A stretch of DNA of 64,000 nt from Ascochyta rabiei (lineage: Eukaryota > Ascomycota > Dothideomycetes > Pleosporales > Didymellaceae): positions 930,001 through 994,000 of the forward strand of contig NC_082406.1 of assembly GCF_004011695.2 (NCBI RefSeq), written 5' to 3'. How positions within the stretch are numbered: position 1 is the stretch's first letter; each line of letters begins with the position of its first letter. Both the position numbers and the translations under genes were made by a program. Below are positions 31,501 to 42,895 of the stretch, in pieces. The notes under the pieces are model-generated. The model worked only from the letters and a program-made list of their open reading frames with translations, did not search any database and was not told the origin of the DNA.

Positions 31501-32373
31501 TTTGGAATGACTGCTGAAAAGGAGGCAGCTACGGTTTCATTGTCGACGAGCGCAAAGTACAGTCGTTCGTTGATCATTCACATGCGTCGCGGCAGTGGCC
31601 AGTTGCTCTGCACATCGGCGAGATGGTGCAGAGGAATGATGCTCTGGTTGGCGAAAGGACAAGAAGGTCTTGCTGCCGGTGACATGAGAGTGCCTGGCTA
31701 TGAGGGCAGAAGAAGGTCGCACGCAGCGATAGATTGAGCTTGCTGTAAGATGCGGTGTTGGAGTAGGCAAATTGGCTGACGGCGTGCTACCATTGCGCAT
31801 GCGAGGGTTGCAGAGTGTGAACGCCGTCGTTATGCAGTCGAAAGGCTGAACAGAGGTGTTTGTGTGTGATGACGACGAGGATGTGAGAGCTTGAACGATT
31901 GGTCGTGCTCGGCAAGTGCCCAATCGAGCGACCACAGGAAGATATAGAGGACAGCCATCACTTTTGGGCAGATCTCGCAAGGGACTGTGATGGCCCTTTC
32001 ACAAGCATGAGGGGTTGCGAAGCCGTGCAAGTAATTATAAAAGTGGATTACTATCTCCTACATGAAAACCAAAAGGCGGGGGAATAAGTATCGAAGCTTT
32101 AAAGAAACATATGAGAAGTAGCGTCATGTCGAGACGGCATGCAACACCGCCTGGGGTAAGAAGAACAAAATCCCAACGTCCCTATCTTCAACCTTGAGCA
32201 TCCGCAACGCACACGCTCTTCATTACAAACGCCGTACTGTAATCGATAGGTTTAGGTCCGCCCAATGTTGTGTCGAATGGAAAATGCGCTACCCGCGGCG
32301 ACCTGACCTATTGAGTGACGCCTGAGCCGGGAAGGTAGTCCGGATATTACAGTTGTATGTTGGGCGATTCGGC
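28530..32373. other. Gene-free stretch, 3.8 kb
   Basis: Short open frames occur on both strands (for example 28954-29307, 30203-30610, 31537-31980, all minus), but they show no domain, signal peptide or splice pattern. GC content looks ordinary, unlike the transposon nest. No tRNA-like fold or repeat was recognised. It includes the promoter of the PQ-loop gene at its left end and the 3' flank of the septin at its right end. Confidence 0.5.
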
Positions 32374-33763
32374 TTACGCCTCCTCCGGCACATTGTCTTG
32401 CAGATGACCGCTCTGCTCCCTGTGCATACGGGCTTCGATCTCCTTGAGCTGACTCTCGCGAGCCAACAATTCTTGTCGCTTCTCGTTAATTTCACGCTGT
32501 ACCTTGACTTCGATCTCGCGGAGCTTCTCCTCCTCACGTCGCAGCTGCTCCTCCTTGAGACGGACTGACTGGCTGGCAAGGTCCTCAGGGTTCATCGACG
32601 AGCCACTGTGGTGTTGTTAGCAGTAATTAGCGGAATGCGGCAAGTGACGTACGCTTCAGCCCCGCCTTCCACACTCTTGCTGAGCTTCTCAGTACGGTAG
32701 TTCTCGTACAAGAAATCGTGGGTGATTTCCTTTAGATCAGCCAAATGGCTGTGGAGCAGTGCGCTACGGACGGCCAAGAAGTCTGAGTGGCGGGGGTTGT
32801 CGACTTCGACGATACCCCATGGGTACTGGCGGGCTCGTACACGTCGACCGTTGATCTCGACGACATCCTCGGATCCTACTATGGCAAAGGGCATGAGTCC
32901 ACGCAGCTCAGCGTTCTCCTCGACTGTGTCTTCGTCGTCTTCCTCGATGTCGTAAGGGAAGTTGTAAACGGGGATGCGGTAGTGCTCAATGTCCTCCATC
33001 ACAAGCTTCTTCGACTCGGCCAGCTCGGCGGGGGTGAGCGAATCGGCTTTGCCAATAACGGGGATAACGTTGACACGGGGCGAGAGGCGCTTCATGAGCT
33101 CGATGTCGAGTTCGCGGAGACTGTATTGGTCAGTACCACACGACACGTTGTCATTTGGCAACATACCCATGGCCGGTAGGTGTGATGAAGTACAGCAGGA
33201 CGTGCACACGGTTGTCGCGGAATCGGGGGTTACGCTTAATACGCGATTCCTCTGCAAGAATGTCATCGTACTGACGCTCGAGGTAGCCAACGATCTCTCC
33301 GAAGCTGGGCAACTGTCAGCTTGTACGACCGCCAGAGCGGATGCGGCATTGCGTACCTGGCCTCGTTGTCTATCTGGTCGCCGAAACCAGGGGTGTCGAC
33401 AATTGTCAGTGAGATGCGCGTGCCCTCCTCATCGAGCTCTGATACGACTTGTCAGCTATGCTTCCTTCCACGGCAGTTGTGCGCGTGTTGTCTGGGGGCC
33501 AACACACCGACTGTGACAGGCTGGATCTTGACGCCCTCCTCGACGTGGGCGGTGCTGGGGTCGTCCGACTCCTTGTGCTCGAGAACCGGCTTGCCGCAGA
33601 GAGTGTTGACAAAGGTCGTTCGGCCTATAGGCGGTATCGATTAGTACGTGCATGGCTGGCGTGTCGAGTGCCGTAGGAGCGTACCCGTGCCTGAGGCGCC
33701 GCAGACCATCAGACAGAACTGGATGCCCTTCTTGACATTCTTCTTCCTCCTTGTCTTGAGCAT
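32374..33763 (-). CDS. CDC11: Septin, Cdc11/AspA type
   Basis: Exons 33763-33685, 33624-33508, 33438-33357, 33304-33167, 33120-32653 and 32605-32374 give 371 residues. Septins form GTP-binding filaments at septa, hyphal tips and branch sites. Seen in order: a basic patch (KTRRKKNVKKG), the G1 loop GASGTGRT (residues 22-29), TIVDTPGFGDQ (G3), VIPVIGKAD (G4), the septin unique element around YPWGIVEVDNPRHSDF, and a C-terminal coiled coil (about residues 295-365, LKEEQLRREEEKLREIEVKVQ). The usual P-loop Lys is Arg, as in yeast Cdc11, which points to this paralogue. Start: ATG 33763 is clean, but an upstream 9-base exon (33882-33874, MSS) spliced over 110 bp to 33763 is possible and would add three residues. 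A divergent PROPPIN gene lies 1.2 kb upstream. Confidence 0.92.
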
Positions 33764-34938
33764 CTGTCGCAGCGTTAGCGGGGGCTTCTCACATAGGCTG
33801 ATGTGGCCGCGGCGGGTGTTGCTGGGGCATGGCGGGCCGCCAGGGGAGGGTGCGGTCTCGGGGACGGGCGTACTGAAGACATGGCCGGCTCTGAAAGGTG
33901 GGCGTGGTATATAGCTGCGGGTGTCGTGACCTGGAGCAAGGCGGCTGCAGGCGTGAGGATGGGACGGGATGGGTGGTGAGACGAGCGCGTGGCTGTCAAT
34001 GGTGTTGTGGAGGTGTCGTCGAGAATATTTGGAGACGTTGGCAGCAGCTCCCTGCGCAATGCAAAGGGGCTCGCTAGCGGCCGCAACCCCGGTCGTCGTC
34101 TCCTGTCTTGGCGCGAGCGCGTTGGCCAAACCGAGAAGGATGCACCACCAACACAGCAAACACGCAAGCAGTCAGGCTGGTGCAACGATGGCCTGCTTGG
34201 CGCTGACACGCCGACACCATGGCTGTTGAGATGGCGGACCAGGGAGAAAAGAACGGAAGCTGTGCGCTGCTTGACCGCATGCCTGGAGGGCAGGGAGGGA
34301 AAACGCCCGAGACCATCAAGCCCTCCTGAATGTGTTGCTGTGCTTGACTAGATCCAAAGCCTCTCTCTGGCCATCGAGAGAGTACCGCTACAGCTCTACG
34401 TCACTTCAAGATGGAGACCCGCGGCGCAGTAGGCGCTGTCGTCAACCTCGGACCTCCGCACCCTTCCAAGCATGCACGCACCTTGCTCGTCAGGATCATT
34501 CGGACAGACCAAGAGCGCAATGCAGCTACTGAGGTTGAGCAATTGGCCTACTTCCAGCCGCCAATAACGCTCCCCTTTCACAGCGTACGTGGTCAATCCT
34601 CAGGTATACACGAACCCACGTGCACATGTGCCGGCTCGCGGCGACTACAGAATAGCCCCGCAGATCCATGGGAGCTTGGACTTGGGCGTGGGTCCACGTC
34701 CGGAACCACAACCCGACCCTCCATCAACCGTACCGCGCATCCACCAAATATTGTCTCAGGCGGTGCTGAGGCTCGTCTAGCATGCTGCCATACCTCACAG
34801 CAAAGCTTACTGTGCCGTTTGAAAGGCTAACTCACACGCAGCCGTTGCCTTGACCGTGCTTTGCCTTGAACATCTGATGCCCCACACTCCATCACACAAC
34901 ATCCTTTTTATCGCTGTCTTCATCTTCAGCACGGCGAG
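33764..34938. other. Divergent promoter region, septin / PROPPIN
   Basis: About 1.2 kb separates the two start codons. The septin side may include a leader intron (33873-33764). Open frames such as 34411-34830 (plus) look accidental. Confidence 0.45.
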
Positions 34939-36213
34939 ATGAACACCCGCCCAGTCTTGGACTCTGACAAGGGCCCTTTCGCCCTGTCTGCCTCGTTCAA
35001 CGCAGACAACTCCTGCTTCTCCATAGCACTCGAGTCAGGGTTCCGCGGTAATGGCTCTCGCCAGCAGCTCGACTGAATATTCGCTCACCCGCGCAGTCTA
35101 CTCATCCAAATCTGGTGATCAAAAGGTCGCAAGAGGTACATATCGCCTGAGCACTTTCTGTCTACTAGCGACTAACACCACACAGAGGTTGGCGGAGGGA
35201 TCGGTTGCGCTGAAATGCTCGGCACCACGCGCTACATCGCCCTAGTTGGAGGAGGGAAGCAGCCCAAGTTCCCGCAGAACAAGGTCTGTCCCGAGGACTC
35301 CAGCTGGCACCTGCTCTCTCATACTGACATTACCTACGAGGTTCAAATCTGGAACGACGCAACCCAGCAAGTCTCTACCTCGCTTGAGTTCAAGACGCCC
35401 ATCCAACGCGTGCGCCTCTCGCAGACGCATTTGATCGTCGTCCTGCTCAATAAAGTCGGCATATACAAGATGAAGATGCCTCCCGAGAAGGTTGCCGACT
35501 ACGAAACCATAAACAATCCCTTCGGCCTGTGTGAGCTGGGGAAGAACACGGTCGCATTCCCAGGCAGAGCCGTTGGCCAGGTCAAACTGTTCGACCTGAC
35601 CACGCACAACGTCAGCATCATCCCTGCGCACGAATCGCCCCTGCGCGCCCTTGCCCTCAGTCAGAACGACTCCCAAGTAGCCACTGCAAGCGAACAGGGC
35701 ACGCTGATCCGCCTCTGGTCCTTCCCAAGCTGCACCAAGCTTTCAGAACTACGGCGTGGCGTCGATCCAGCCGCCATCTTCTCACTCGCCTTCTCACCTT
35801 CTGCCACAACGCTCGCCGTAACAAGCGATAAATCCACCCTCCACATCTTCGACATTGCGCAACCCAGCACCCAGCCCCCAGATCCAAAAGACCACAAATG
35901 GAAACTCCTCTCCAAGGTGCCCCTCCTGCCGCGCCAGTTCTCAGACACCTACTCCAACTGCTCCGCGAAATTCGAAATGGGCGACGAGCCCGCCAATTTC
36001 GGCCCAGCAGCCAGATCCGCAACGCTGAATGCTGGGATACCGGGTGTGCCGGGCGGCAGACCCACGAAAGGGTTGCTCGGCTGGTTGGACGATCAGACTC
36101 TGCTCATCATCGGCGCTGGTCAGGATGCGCGGTGGGAGAAGTTCAACGTCGGGTTCGACGATGCGGGAAAGAGGGCAGTGGTGCGGGATGGGTGGCGGCG
36201 GTATCTCGACTAG
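34939..36213 (+). CDS. HSV2: PROPPIN beta-propeller protein, Hsv2 (WIPI3/4-like)
   Basis: Exons 34939-35047, 35097-35135 and 35186-36213 encode 391 residues; introns are 49 and 50 bp. WD40-like repeats build a seven-blade propeller that binds PI3P and PI(3,5)P2 on endosomes and vacuoles and takes part in autophagy. Landmarks are FNADNSCFSIALESGFR (blade 1), LIVVLLNKVGIYKM, NPFGLCELG, GQVKLFDL, HESPLRALALSQNDSQVATASEQGTLIRLWS, and SELRRGVDPAAIFSLAFSPSATTLAVTSDKSTLHIFD. The phosphoinositide-binding motif reads LRRG rather than the FRRG of Atg18/Atg21. LRRG is typical of WIPI3/WIPI4, so I assign the Hsv2 branch. The two arginines are kept, so lipid binding should be intact. Confidence 0.9.
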
Positions 36214-36585
36214 AAGGCTGGGCCTAGCGTTCCTCCCATCGTTATCACGGAACATCAAGCAGGGTCAACGTGTCAAGGTTGACAATGCCTGCATGTACTA
36301 GGCGTTGAAATACCCGGGAGTTCGGTTCGTCTTCCATCACGGACATGCAATGCGCGTGCGCCAGAGACAATGAATGCATGGTGTGAGATAGAGAAGAGGA
36401 GACAATCTACGCGTCTAGGGCATGCATATCCTTTCGTGCAATTCAGTCGTATGAAAACATGATAGAGAAGTATTCCTCCTCTTCTTGCGATAAACCCACT
36501 GAAAAACGCCACGGCCCCTACAAAGCTTTTGGGTCGTCCTGGTATGACGTCCAGTAATGCAAAATATCCAGGATTCGCTCTACTT
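36214..36585. other. Intergenic between convergent genes
   Basis: 372 bp of 3' flank between HSV2 and the ceramide synthase gene; no feature is seen. Confidence 0.4.
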
Positions 36586-38212
36586 CTACGAGGGCTTGTC
36601 GCAGCCGATGCGACCCAACAGCTCCTTGTGATCCCCATGGCCGGGGATGCTGATACCACTGGCCCTCGAGCTCTCGCGCCTCGCCTGGCGCCTCTGGCTC
36701 GCACCGTTCATACGTGCGAACGTGAGCGCATCAACACCCACCTCTTCCTCCAGTGGCTGGCTCATGCCGCTTTCTGTGCATGTCGTTGCCATGTTCAGAA
36801 TCGTGTTCGTCTTCTCAGTCTCCTCGATACCCTCGTCATCTCCCTCATCGTCAGAGCGAATATCCTCGGGAGCATCCCCCTTCATCACCTTGTACACAAC
36901 CTTCGCGATTGTGCCAAACCATATGAGACAGAAGACCTGTAGTGAAAGGAGGAGTGCGAGGAAGTAGTATCGGAGGTTCGGATTCCAGCAGATAGGACCG
37001 TTCTGGTCGGTGTACGCTTTGAGTAGGTTGCTCCAAGGCGCGTTGCCGCCGAGGCGGTCAAATTCGGTGGTGTTGGACATGGGGACGAAGGCATTGTTGG
37101 AGTAGTAGCAGCCGGGTGCCATGTCGACAGGGGCGAAAGCGTAGATGGACCAGCAGACCATCATGTACAAGATGTGGCGGGTGAGGATCCAGGAAAGAAC
37201 AAAAGCCCCAAAGGCAATATCACAGGCATTGGTGTAGCCCATGTATTTGAGGAGTTTAGCGGTCTAAGATGGTTAGCTGGTGAAAGGAATTTTACTACTG
37301 CATTGCGCTTACAGGGAGGATGATGTCGACAAAGTCCATGATGCACAGGATCACGGTACCGACGCGCATGTGGTAGTAACCGTAGGAGAGGAACATGAGC
37401 GCGGTCGTGAAAACATGGTGCGTGAGCATCTGCGTGTAGTCCTTGCGCTTCTCCTCAATGTTGACAACAAGAATCTGCTGGATCCAGAAGCCCCACTGCA
37501 CAAGGTAGTACCACTTGAAAAGACCGTCAACCTCGCGGAAAGGCCAGCCTTCCCAGATGCCGTGGAGGTTCAGCCAGAAGTCCGAATGGTACATGATGTA
37601 CTGTAGCGTGTTAGCCTCTGTATTGGCGCCTGCACTACTTGCGCAACCAACGTACCATGCCCAACGACCAGGAAATGGTGTAGTAAACGATCAGCCATGC
37701 CTGTTCCTTGAACCTGTCAAGGCCCTTCTTTGTCCTGATGCCTCCCAATCTGGCCAGCGGGTCCAGCATATAGTCCATAACCGCGACTCGAAGACCGGTG
37801 AAGGCCACAGTCCAGAAGATGACGTAGGGCAGATCGTCGGTGCCGCACCCGTACATGTTGGTGTCTGGGTTGTAGTAGGACATTTGGAAGAACTTGGTGG
37901 TTCGATCTCGCGCGCGAGGGAAGGAGAAGTGCGTAAGGAAGAGCAGCGAAAGGAGGTTGACAGAGATACCTGCAATATTAGTGTTAGCAGAGTGTATATG
38001 CGTGGACAGGCGGTGTCTCGTAGTGTGGTCATACCAATCTGGTGGTCGCAAATCAGCGTGCACAGCGAAGCCATCAGGCCCTCATCCTCGACCTTCTTGG
38101 GTACCGTTTTCCGCCGTTTGGGAGCGATTGCCGTTTTCTGATCCTGCGATTGGGCCATAGGTGCACCATTGGCGGTAACGCTGCCGTTTTGCAGCGCTGT
38201 TTTGGTTGGCAT
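36586..38212 (-). CDS. LAG1: Ceramide synthase, LAG1/LAC1 family (TLC domain)
   Basis: Exons 38212-38035, 37969-37656, 37600-37313 and 37263-36586 give 485 residues; introns are 65, 55 and 49 bp. The enzyme acylates sphingoid bases with fatty acyl-CoA in the ER membrane. After a hydrophilic N-terminus, several helices lead to the Lag1p motif region DYTQMLTHHVFTTALMFLSYGYYHMRVG, with its essential His pair, and LCIMDFVDIILPTAKLLKYMGY with conserved Asp residues; the last Pro-Thr junction spans an intron. The luminal loop GCYYSNNAFVPMSNTTEFDRLGGN contains a glycosylation sequon. The C-terminal tail (SDDEGDDEGIEETEKTN) is acidic and Ser-rich, a plausible casein-kinase phosphorylation region as in yeast Lag1/Lac1. 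Length is normal for fungi. Confidence 0.94.
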
Positions 38213-39329
38213 GCTAGGCTATGGTTTACGAGGCAAGTATGCAATGGCAGTGCGCAGCGCAGTTGAACAACAATCGAGAAGGTCGAAAGACTAGACGTGT
38301 TGCGGTGCGTGAAGAAGGACAATGTCGGTGCTGCAGAGTGCAATTGAGCGCTCGTCTTGCGCCGAGAGTGCGTACGTGGTCCAACAAGCCGCCGTGGTAC
38401 CTGCCTGCGATTGTCTGTGTTGTAGCGAGCGGCTGGGTTTCTCCGTGATTCTTAGTAATGGGCAAGCATTGGGTCGTTGGGCGATAGCAAGGGAGATCGC
38501 AGGCGCTGTGCAAGTGCAGCTCACAGCCAGCGGGGGTTGTGGACGAGGTGTTTCGGCGGTTGGGCGGTGTGGAGCCAGAAGATGTTCGAGGTCCAAGACG
38601 TGATAGGCAAGCGCGGCGGATCCCACTCTCCTGATTTGGCGGCAGAGATGGCACAACGATTGTGTATTCAGAGGGGACAATGTCCCGGGCGTGAGTGCGC
38701 GTCTGTTTTCACAACACCTCAGCGCCGTGGGAATTCTGGACAGGTGTCGCGGAAGCTACTGTAGCTACTTGTCGCATTCGTGGAGAACGCTAAGAATTCG
38801 CTTGATTTTGCTAGTTCAAGGAGATCTTGAGAGGGCCGAGCGACAGCAATTGCGTGCCACACGAGGGGGTTGTTGAGAAAAGGAGGTGGCAACTGTTTAG
38901 ATCTGCACATCCATACCGGACCCTGTCACCTTTTTCGTCGGAGCCCTTGCGAGTCTCCCTGCACCACGCCCGTCTGGTCTGATTGTCCCTTCACTTCTCG
39001 CCAAGTCCTCCGAGGTCAAGGGTCCACCAGCCTCGCCTGACAGCCAATCATGCACCCATGCATTGTCAACGCCGGCTCCATCGCTACCCCGCGGGCGCAC
39101 GGGGCATGGAACATGCCTTCGGTCGAGGCTGTTGGCAGTTCAAACATTGCGTGTTTGCCTCTACTTTTAGGGGGTTGAGTGGATAAAAAGATGTATTAGA
39201 AATAGCTAACCACGCAAGAAGCCTTGTGATATCACAACCAGAGATGTAATAAACCAACGCCTTGAAAATTGTCGCAAATGAATGCCTACACCATTTACAG
39301 TGTACTGCTAACAACTGGAGCTTTGTGCT
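38213..39329. other. Intergenic, upstream of the ceramide synthase gene
   Basis: About 1.1 kb containing the promoter of LAG1 and the 3' flank of the BI-1 gene. Short open frames are present but none is convincing. Confidence 0.45.
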
Positions 39330-40207
39330 TTACTGCTGATTCTGCGAGTTCAAGATCCTCAAAATGGATAGGAACAGGTTGATGACGTCGAGGTAAAGCG
39401 AAATAGCAGCAGCAATCTCCTCCTCGACGTGGTAGTGGCGCATAATTAGCTGAGTGTCAATCAAGATGTATCCGGAGAAGATGAGAGCCGAGACAATGCC
39501 GTAGCCAAGCTCGACCTTGCTGTTGTATGGGAAGAACGCAGCCATGAAGCCAAACAAAATCAGGATCCAGATGCCACCAAAGAGGTATGGAGCCCAGTGC
39601 GTGAAGTCGTACTTGCTCTGGCAAGCAAACAGGCTCAGAGCAATGAATATGCCCACTGTGAACGCAAGCGCAGTGAGGACAATCCTGGATTCATACATGG
39701 AGACAATGACGGAGACCGAGTAAGCCTCCATGGCAGTGAAACCAGCGAGAAATGCCAGGTTCATGGGGTACGACTTGCGCTTCCAGAAGGTGAGGCCAAG
39801 GAAGACAAAGGTACCAATGAGCGACACCCACATCATCCACTGGTTTGCCTGGATCCAGTTCCGGTATGTGACAGAGGTCATGGAGAGTGCGCTGACACCG
39901 GCAGTTGCGATAAGCTGGACGGTCCTGATACTGTCAGTACATCGGACCTGAGAAATGTTGAGTGCTGGCCAGCTTACAAAATGGCGTACACCTTCCTGAT
40001 GAAGGCCATGCGGATATCGAGTGTGGCCTCAGCTACTACGCCACCGAATTTGAAGTCATCCGGCAGGTTGTCATTTTCGCCTCGAGGGACTCCTCGCAGC
40101 AGAGCTTGCTGGGGATCTTCTGCCTGGTAGGTCGGTGGCGCCTGGGAGGGCGACGACTCCTCGAACGAGTCGCGCTGAGGAACGTTCTGGTATTTGGGAC
40201 CGGCCAT
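39330..40207 (-). CDS. BAX inhibitor-1 family membrane protein (Bxi1/LFG type)
   Basis: Exons 40207-39978 and 39924-39330 encode 274 residues. The 53-bp intron uses the acceptor TATCAG, giving VYAILTVQLIATAGVSAL; the nearer CAG would insert three extra codons. A Pro/Gln-rich cytosolic N-terminus with PPTYQ is followed by seven hydrophobic helices, including WMMWVSLIGTFVFLGLTF, NLAFLAGFTAMEAYSVSVIVSMY and VLTALAFTVGIFIALSLFA, then LIFSGYILIDTQLIMRHYHVEEEIAAAISLYLDVINLFLSILRIL. The Asp residues of IDTQ and YLDVINLF match those proposed to gate Ca2+ leak in TMBIM proteins. Yeast Bxi1 works at the ER/vacuole in stress survival and the unfolded protein response. Confidence 0.94.
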
Positions 40208-40772
40208 CGCGGTGTTGTATCGATGTTGCTATGCGATGCGCAACTACAGGATGTGTGCGTCAGGAAGTCGGATGCGGTGTTGGAGATCGTAGGGTAGGTC
40301 TGGAGGCGGTGCTGGTGTTAGATCATGAATGACGCGTCCGTGCGCGGCTTGACATCATGCACGTGGACCCAGTCTTTCTGGAGCATTCTTCCTGAACAAC
40401 AGTGCGACCTACCTATACACAGTACAAGGCTTTATGTGGCAACAAACCAGGGTTATGGAAATCGATAAGCCAGTTAAACTCTCCTGGTCTCTCTAATTCA
40501 TCAACTTATTGCTGAATCGCAAAATTGGTTCGAGCTCTGTCACGAGTGTCCTGCCCCCTCGTGCCGTACTATTATGTTCATTAACAAAATTCAACAATTC
40601 CCCTTCAGCAGTTCAACTCGTAATGATAGCCAGTCACTCGCCCAGGAAGTACTCTCGATGGATTTGTAGATTGTCGTCATACGTGTCGACAATTCACATG
40701 TGTCGTGTCGAGCAACAAAACTCGGTATGCGGCCAAGGGAGGGGTCGTTATCTCGCTCCATCTCTCAGTATC
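40208..40772. other. Intergenic, no gene seen
   Basis: Upstream region of the BI-1 gene running into a decayed gene copy. No intact coding exon. Confidence 0.4.
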
Positions 40773-41413
40773 ATTGCTGCACCACGCAAGGCACTCATTG
40801 CGGCCACGTCAGCTCACGCACCTCTTTATTTTGACGGCAAAGAAACCGGCCTTTTATGTGCGAGGTGCTCCATCCCTTTGAAGTCTTCAAGAAGTCTGGA
40901 TTCGAGGTCGATCTCGCATCCGAGACGGGCTCTTACCAAGCTGACTGGCTTTTGCAACAGAAGGAGTGGCTGAAGGATGAGGAAAGAAGAGTCTGGGAAG
41001 ACCACAACAGCGAGTTCCGTAGCAAACTCGACAAATTATTGAAGCCTGCTGATGTCAAGTGGGAGGAAGTATGTTGTAATATCATCAGGCGACAGGACCG
41101 AATTTGGAGCTGAAAATCGTACAGTACGGGATCTTCTTCGCTAACGCGGGCCACGCAAGTCGGATTCACTACCCTGACGCGAAAGGTGCAGTATCGCCTC
41201 ATGTCCCGCGCAGCAGGCTTAGACATACTGACATGTCTGCATTCAGGTTTATAGTCCATTGCTGCCAACAAGTATAGCCGGGGTGACATCATCTCTGCAG
41301 TTTGCCATGGCGGTGCAATCTTCCCTGGCATCAAAGACAAAAAGACCGGAAAGTCCATCATCTCCGGCAAGGAAGTGACTGGCTTCACGACACAGGGCGA
41401 GATTGAAGAATGA
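40773..41413 (+). pseudogene. DJ-1/PfpI (Hsp31-like) class I glutamine amidotransferase-like pseudogene
   Basis: The reading order matches an Hsp31/DJ-1 type protein (glyoxalase III or protein deglycase family) but is broken in several places. Visible parts: APRKALIAATSAHAPLY (its expected start codon reads ATT at 40773-40775), a one-base frame shift near 40855, then EVLHPFEVFKKSGFEVDLASE and WLLQQKEWL, an intron with good signals (GTATGT from about 41068), YGIFFANAGHASRIHYPDAK, a second intron ending ATTCAG at 41246, a nonsense TAG at 41252-41254 where Gln is expected, then SAVCHGGAIFPGI, whose Cys is the usual nucleophile, and SIISGKEVTGFTTQGE before a TGA at 41411-41413. A degraded continuation (YTIKS) follows the stop. 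Introns are retained, so this arose from genomic DNA rather than a retrocopy. Confidence 0.82.
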
Positions 41414-42688
41414 GTTATATATACGATCAAGTCCTGATACAAGAATGACATGGACGAGCCTCATTGCACTGGAAAACTCAGCATCAGTCCACGCACCTAC
41501 AATCGCCACTGACACCAAGCTTACGGTGGCGGCATCTGCGGCACGTGACGGACACCCTTTGTCGTTTCGTTTTCGGGAGACAATGGATCGCGAGTCAAGT
41601 GGCACGAATAAGGATCAGTAAACAGACACGTTTTGGAAAGACACTGGTGGGAAAGTCAACTAAATCCGAGTAGGTTGCCATCATTTGTGGAATATTAGCT
41701 ACACCTTATAACTTAGTGCGATGAATGATGCTAGATCTACTTTATCAGCAAAACGTAGTACAAACAGTATTCCACCACATTTTGCATCAACAGAACTCTC
41801 TGAGGAAGCTTGGATAGTCAATTTTGCATTAACATGATACTTTTCTGGTGTGTACGGCCACTCAAACATTCGAGCAAAGTGTCAATCCTGCACCACCTGC
41901 TCCGCGGACAACAGTACAGCGTCCGTTGCGCTCGCGAGAACCGACTCCGCCGCATAATCGAGATCCACCGAGGCCGCTGAGTACGCTGTTTGTGGCGGAG
42001 GACGAGGACGCGGTGGGTGAGGAGGCGGATGACGCTGGGTTGGCGGCGATAACGGCGATGGCAATTGCGATCGGCAGGTGGATGAGCAGGTGGAGAATGC
42101 ATTGGCTGTTACCACCGCTGTAGAAGAGAGGACTGCGGGCTCATCTGGGTCAGCTACTGCCGCGTCAGTGGCTCAATCAAGCCAGTGACAGCGTCCGGAG
42201 TCGTAAATTGAAGAACTTTACTTTGTTTGAGAGCTTCATTACAGTGTTATGCTAAGACATTATAAATAGAGTGGAGGTTAACCTACTCCAAGGAAAAGTA
42301 AGCTACTTACTCATGAGGTATGTATATAGATTTTAAACTCCATTCTAAAGCAGTACTGTCTGACGCAGAGCAGAAATTCTCAGCGTTACAATTAACATGC
42401 TAGGGACTTAAAGGCCAGCAAGTTGTGTTCTAGATCAGCACGAGGGTATCTTCGCAGTATACTAGTGACAGGACTACTGCTTTACTAGACAGCTACGCAT
42501 GATACAAGAAGAAATGCTGCGTTGCACAAATACTACGTAGGGTGCAGACAGAAGAGCAATTAACTTACAATGCACAAGACTTAGGGTCTAGTATCTAAGC
42601 AAAACTGATACTTACTACGCTACAACTTTCTTGCATACACCACCTGCACCTGCAGCTGCTGTACTAACACCTTATCGTTACATCCACT
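41414..42688. other. Degenerate, mixed-composition intergenic sequence
   Basis: After the pseudogene tail, a GC-rich patch at about 41860-42120 (open on both strands, Pro/Ser-rich in one frame) sits between AT-rich stretches (41690-41790, 42190-42620). It may be another decayed gene piece, but I cannot name it. Confidence 0.35.
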
Positions 42689-42895
42689 ATGACGAGCGGC
42701 AAAGGCTCCTCCAATGTCGTCGGCGTCCGCTACGGTGTCAGCAGGGAAGTCGGCGAGGGTTCCTTTGGCATCATCTTCAAGGGAACCAAATTGCGCAATC
42801 AACAATAGGTTGCCATCAAAGCTCGAGCCGCACGGCAACGACGTAATTCAACTACGCAATAAATCCCGCACTTCCACGACTCTTGCAGGCTCCCG
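42689..42895 (+). pseudogene. Casein kinase I N-terminal fragment
   Basis: From ATG 42689 the translation gives VVGVRYGVSREVGEGSFGIIF then KGTKLRNQQ, the glycine-rich loop of CK1 (Hhp1/Yck type). A TAG at 42806-42808 stands where Gln is expected, then VAIK with the catalytic Lys, then a one-base shift after which LEPHGNDVIQLRNKSRTSTTLAGS parallels the CK1 segment leading to AGCPG. Homology stops at CCC|GTGAGT, which looks like an exon end followed by an intron donor. Only the first 70 or so residues are present, so no kinase can be made. Retention of a donor suggests a DNA-level duplication of the gene's 5' end, not a retrocopy. Confidence 0.78.

Noticed and set aside
41818..42123. Open frames on both strands in a GC-rich patch
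   Set aside because: Three overlapping frames are open at once and all are Pro/Ser/Arg-rich, which fits base composition; it may be a remnant of a gene but cannot be named.
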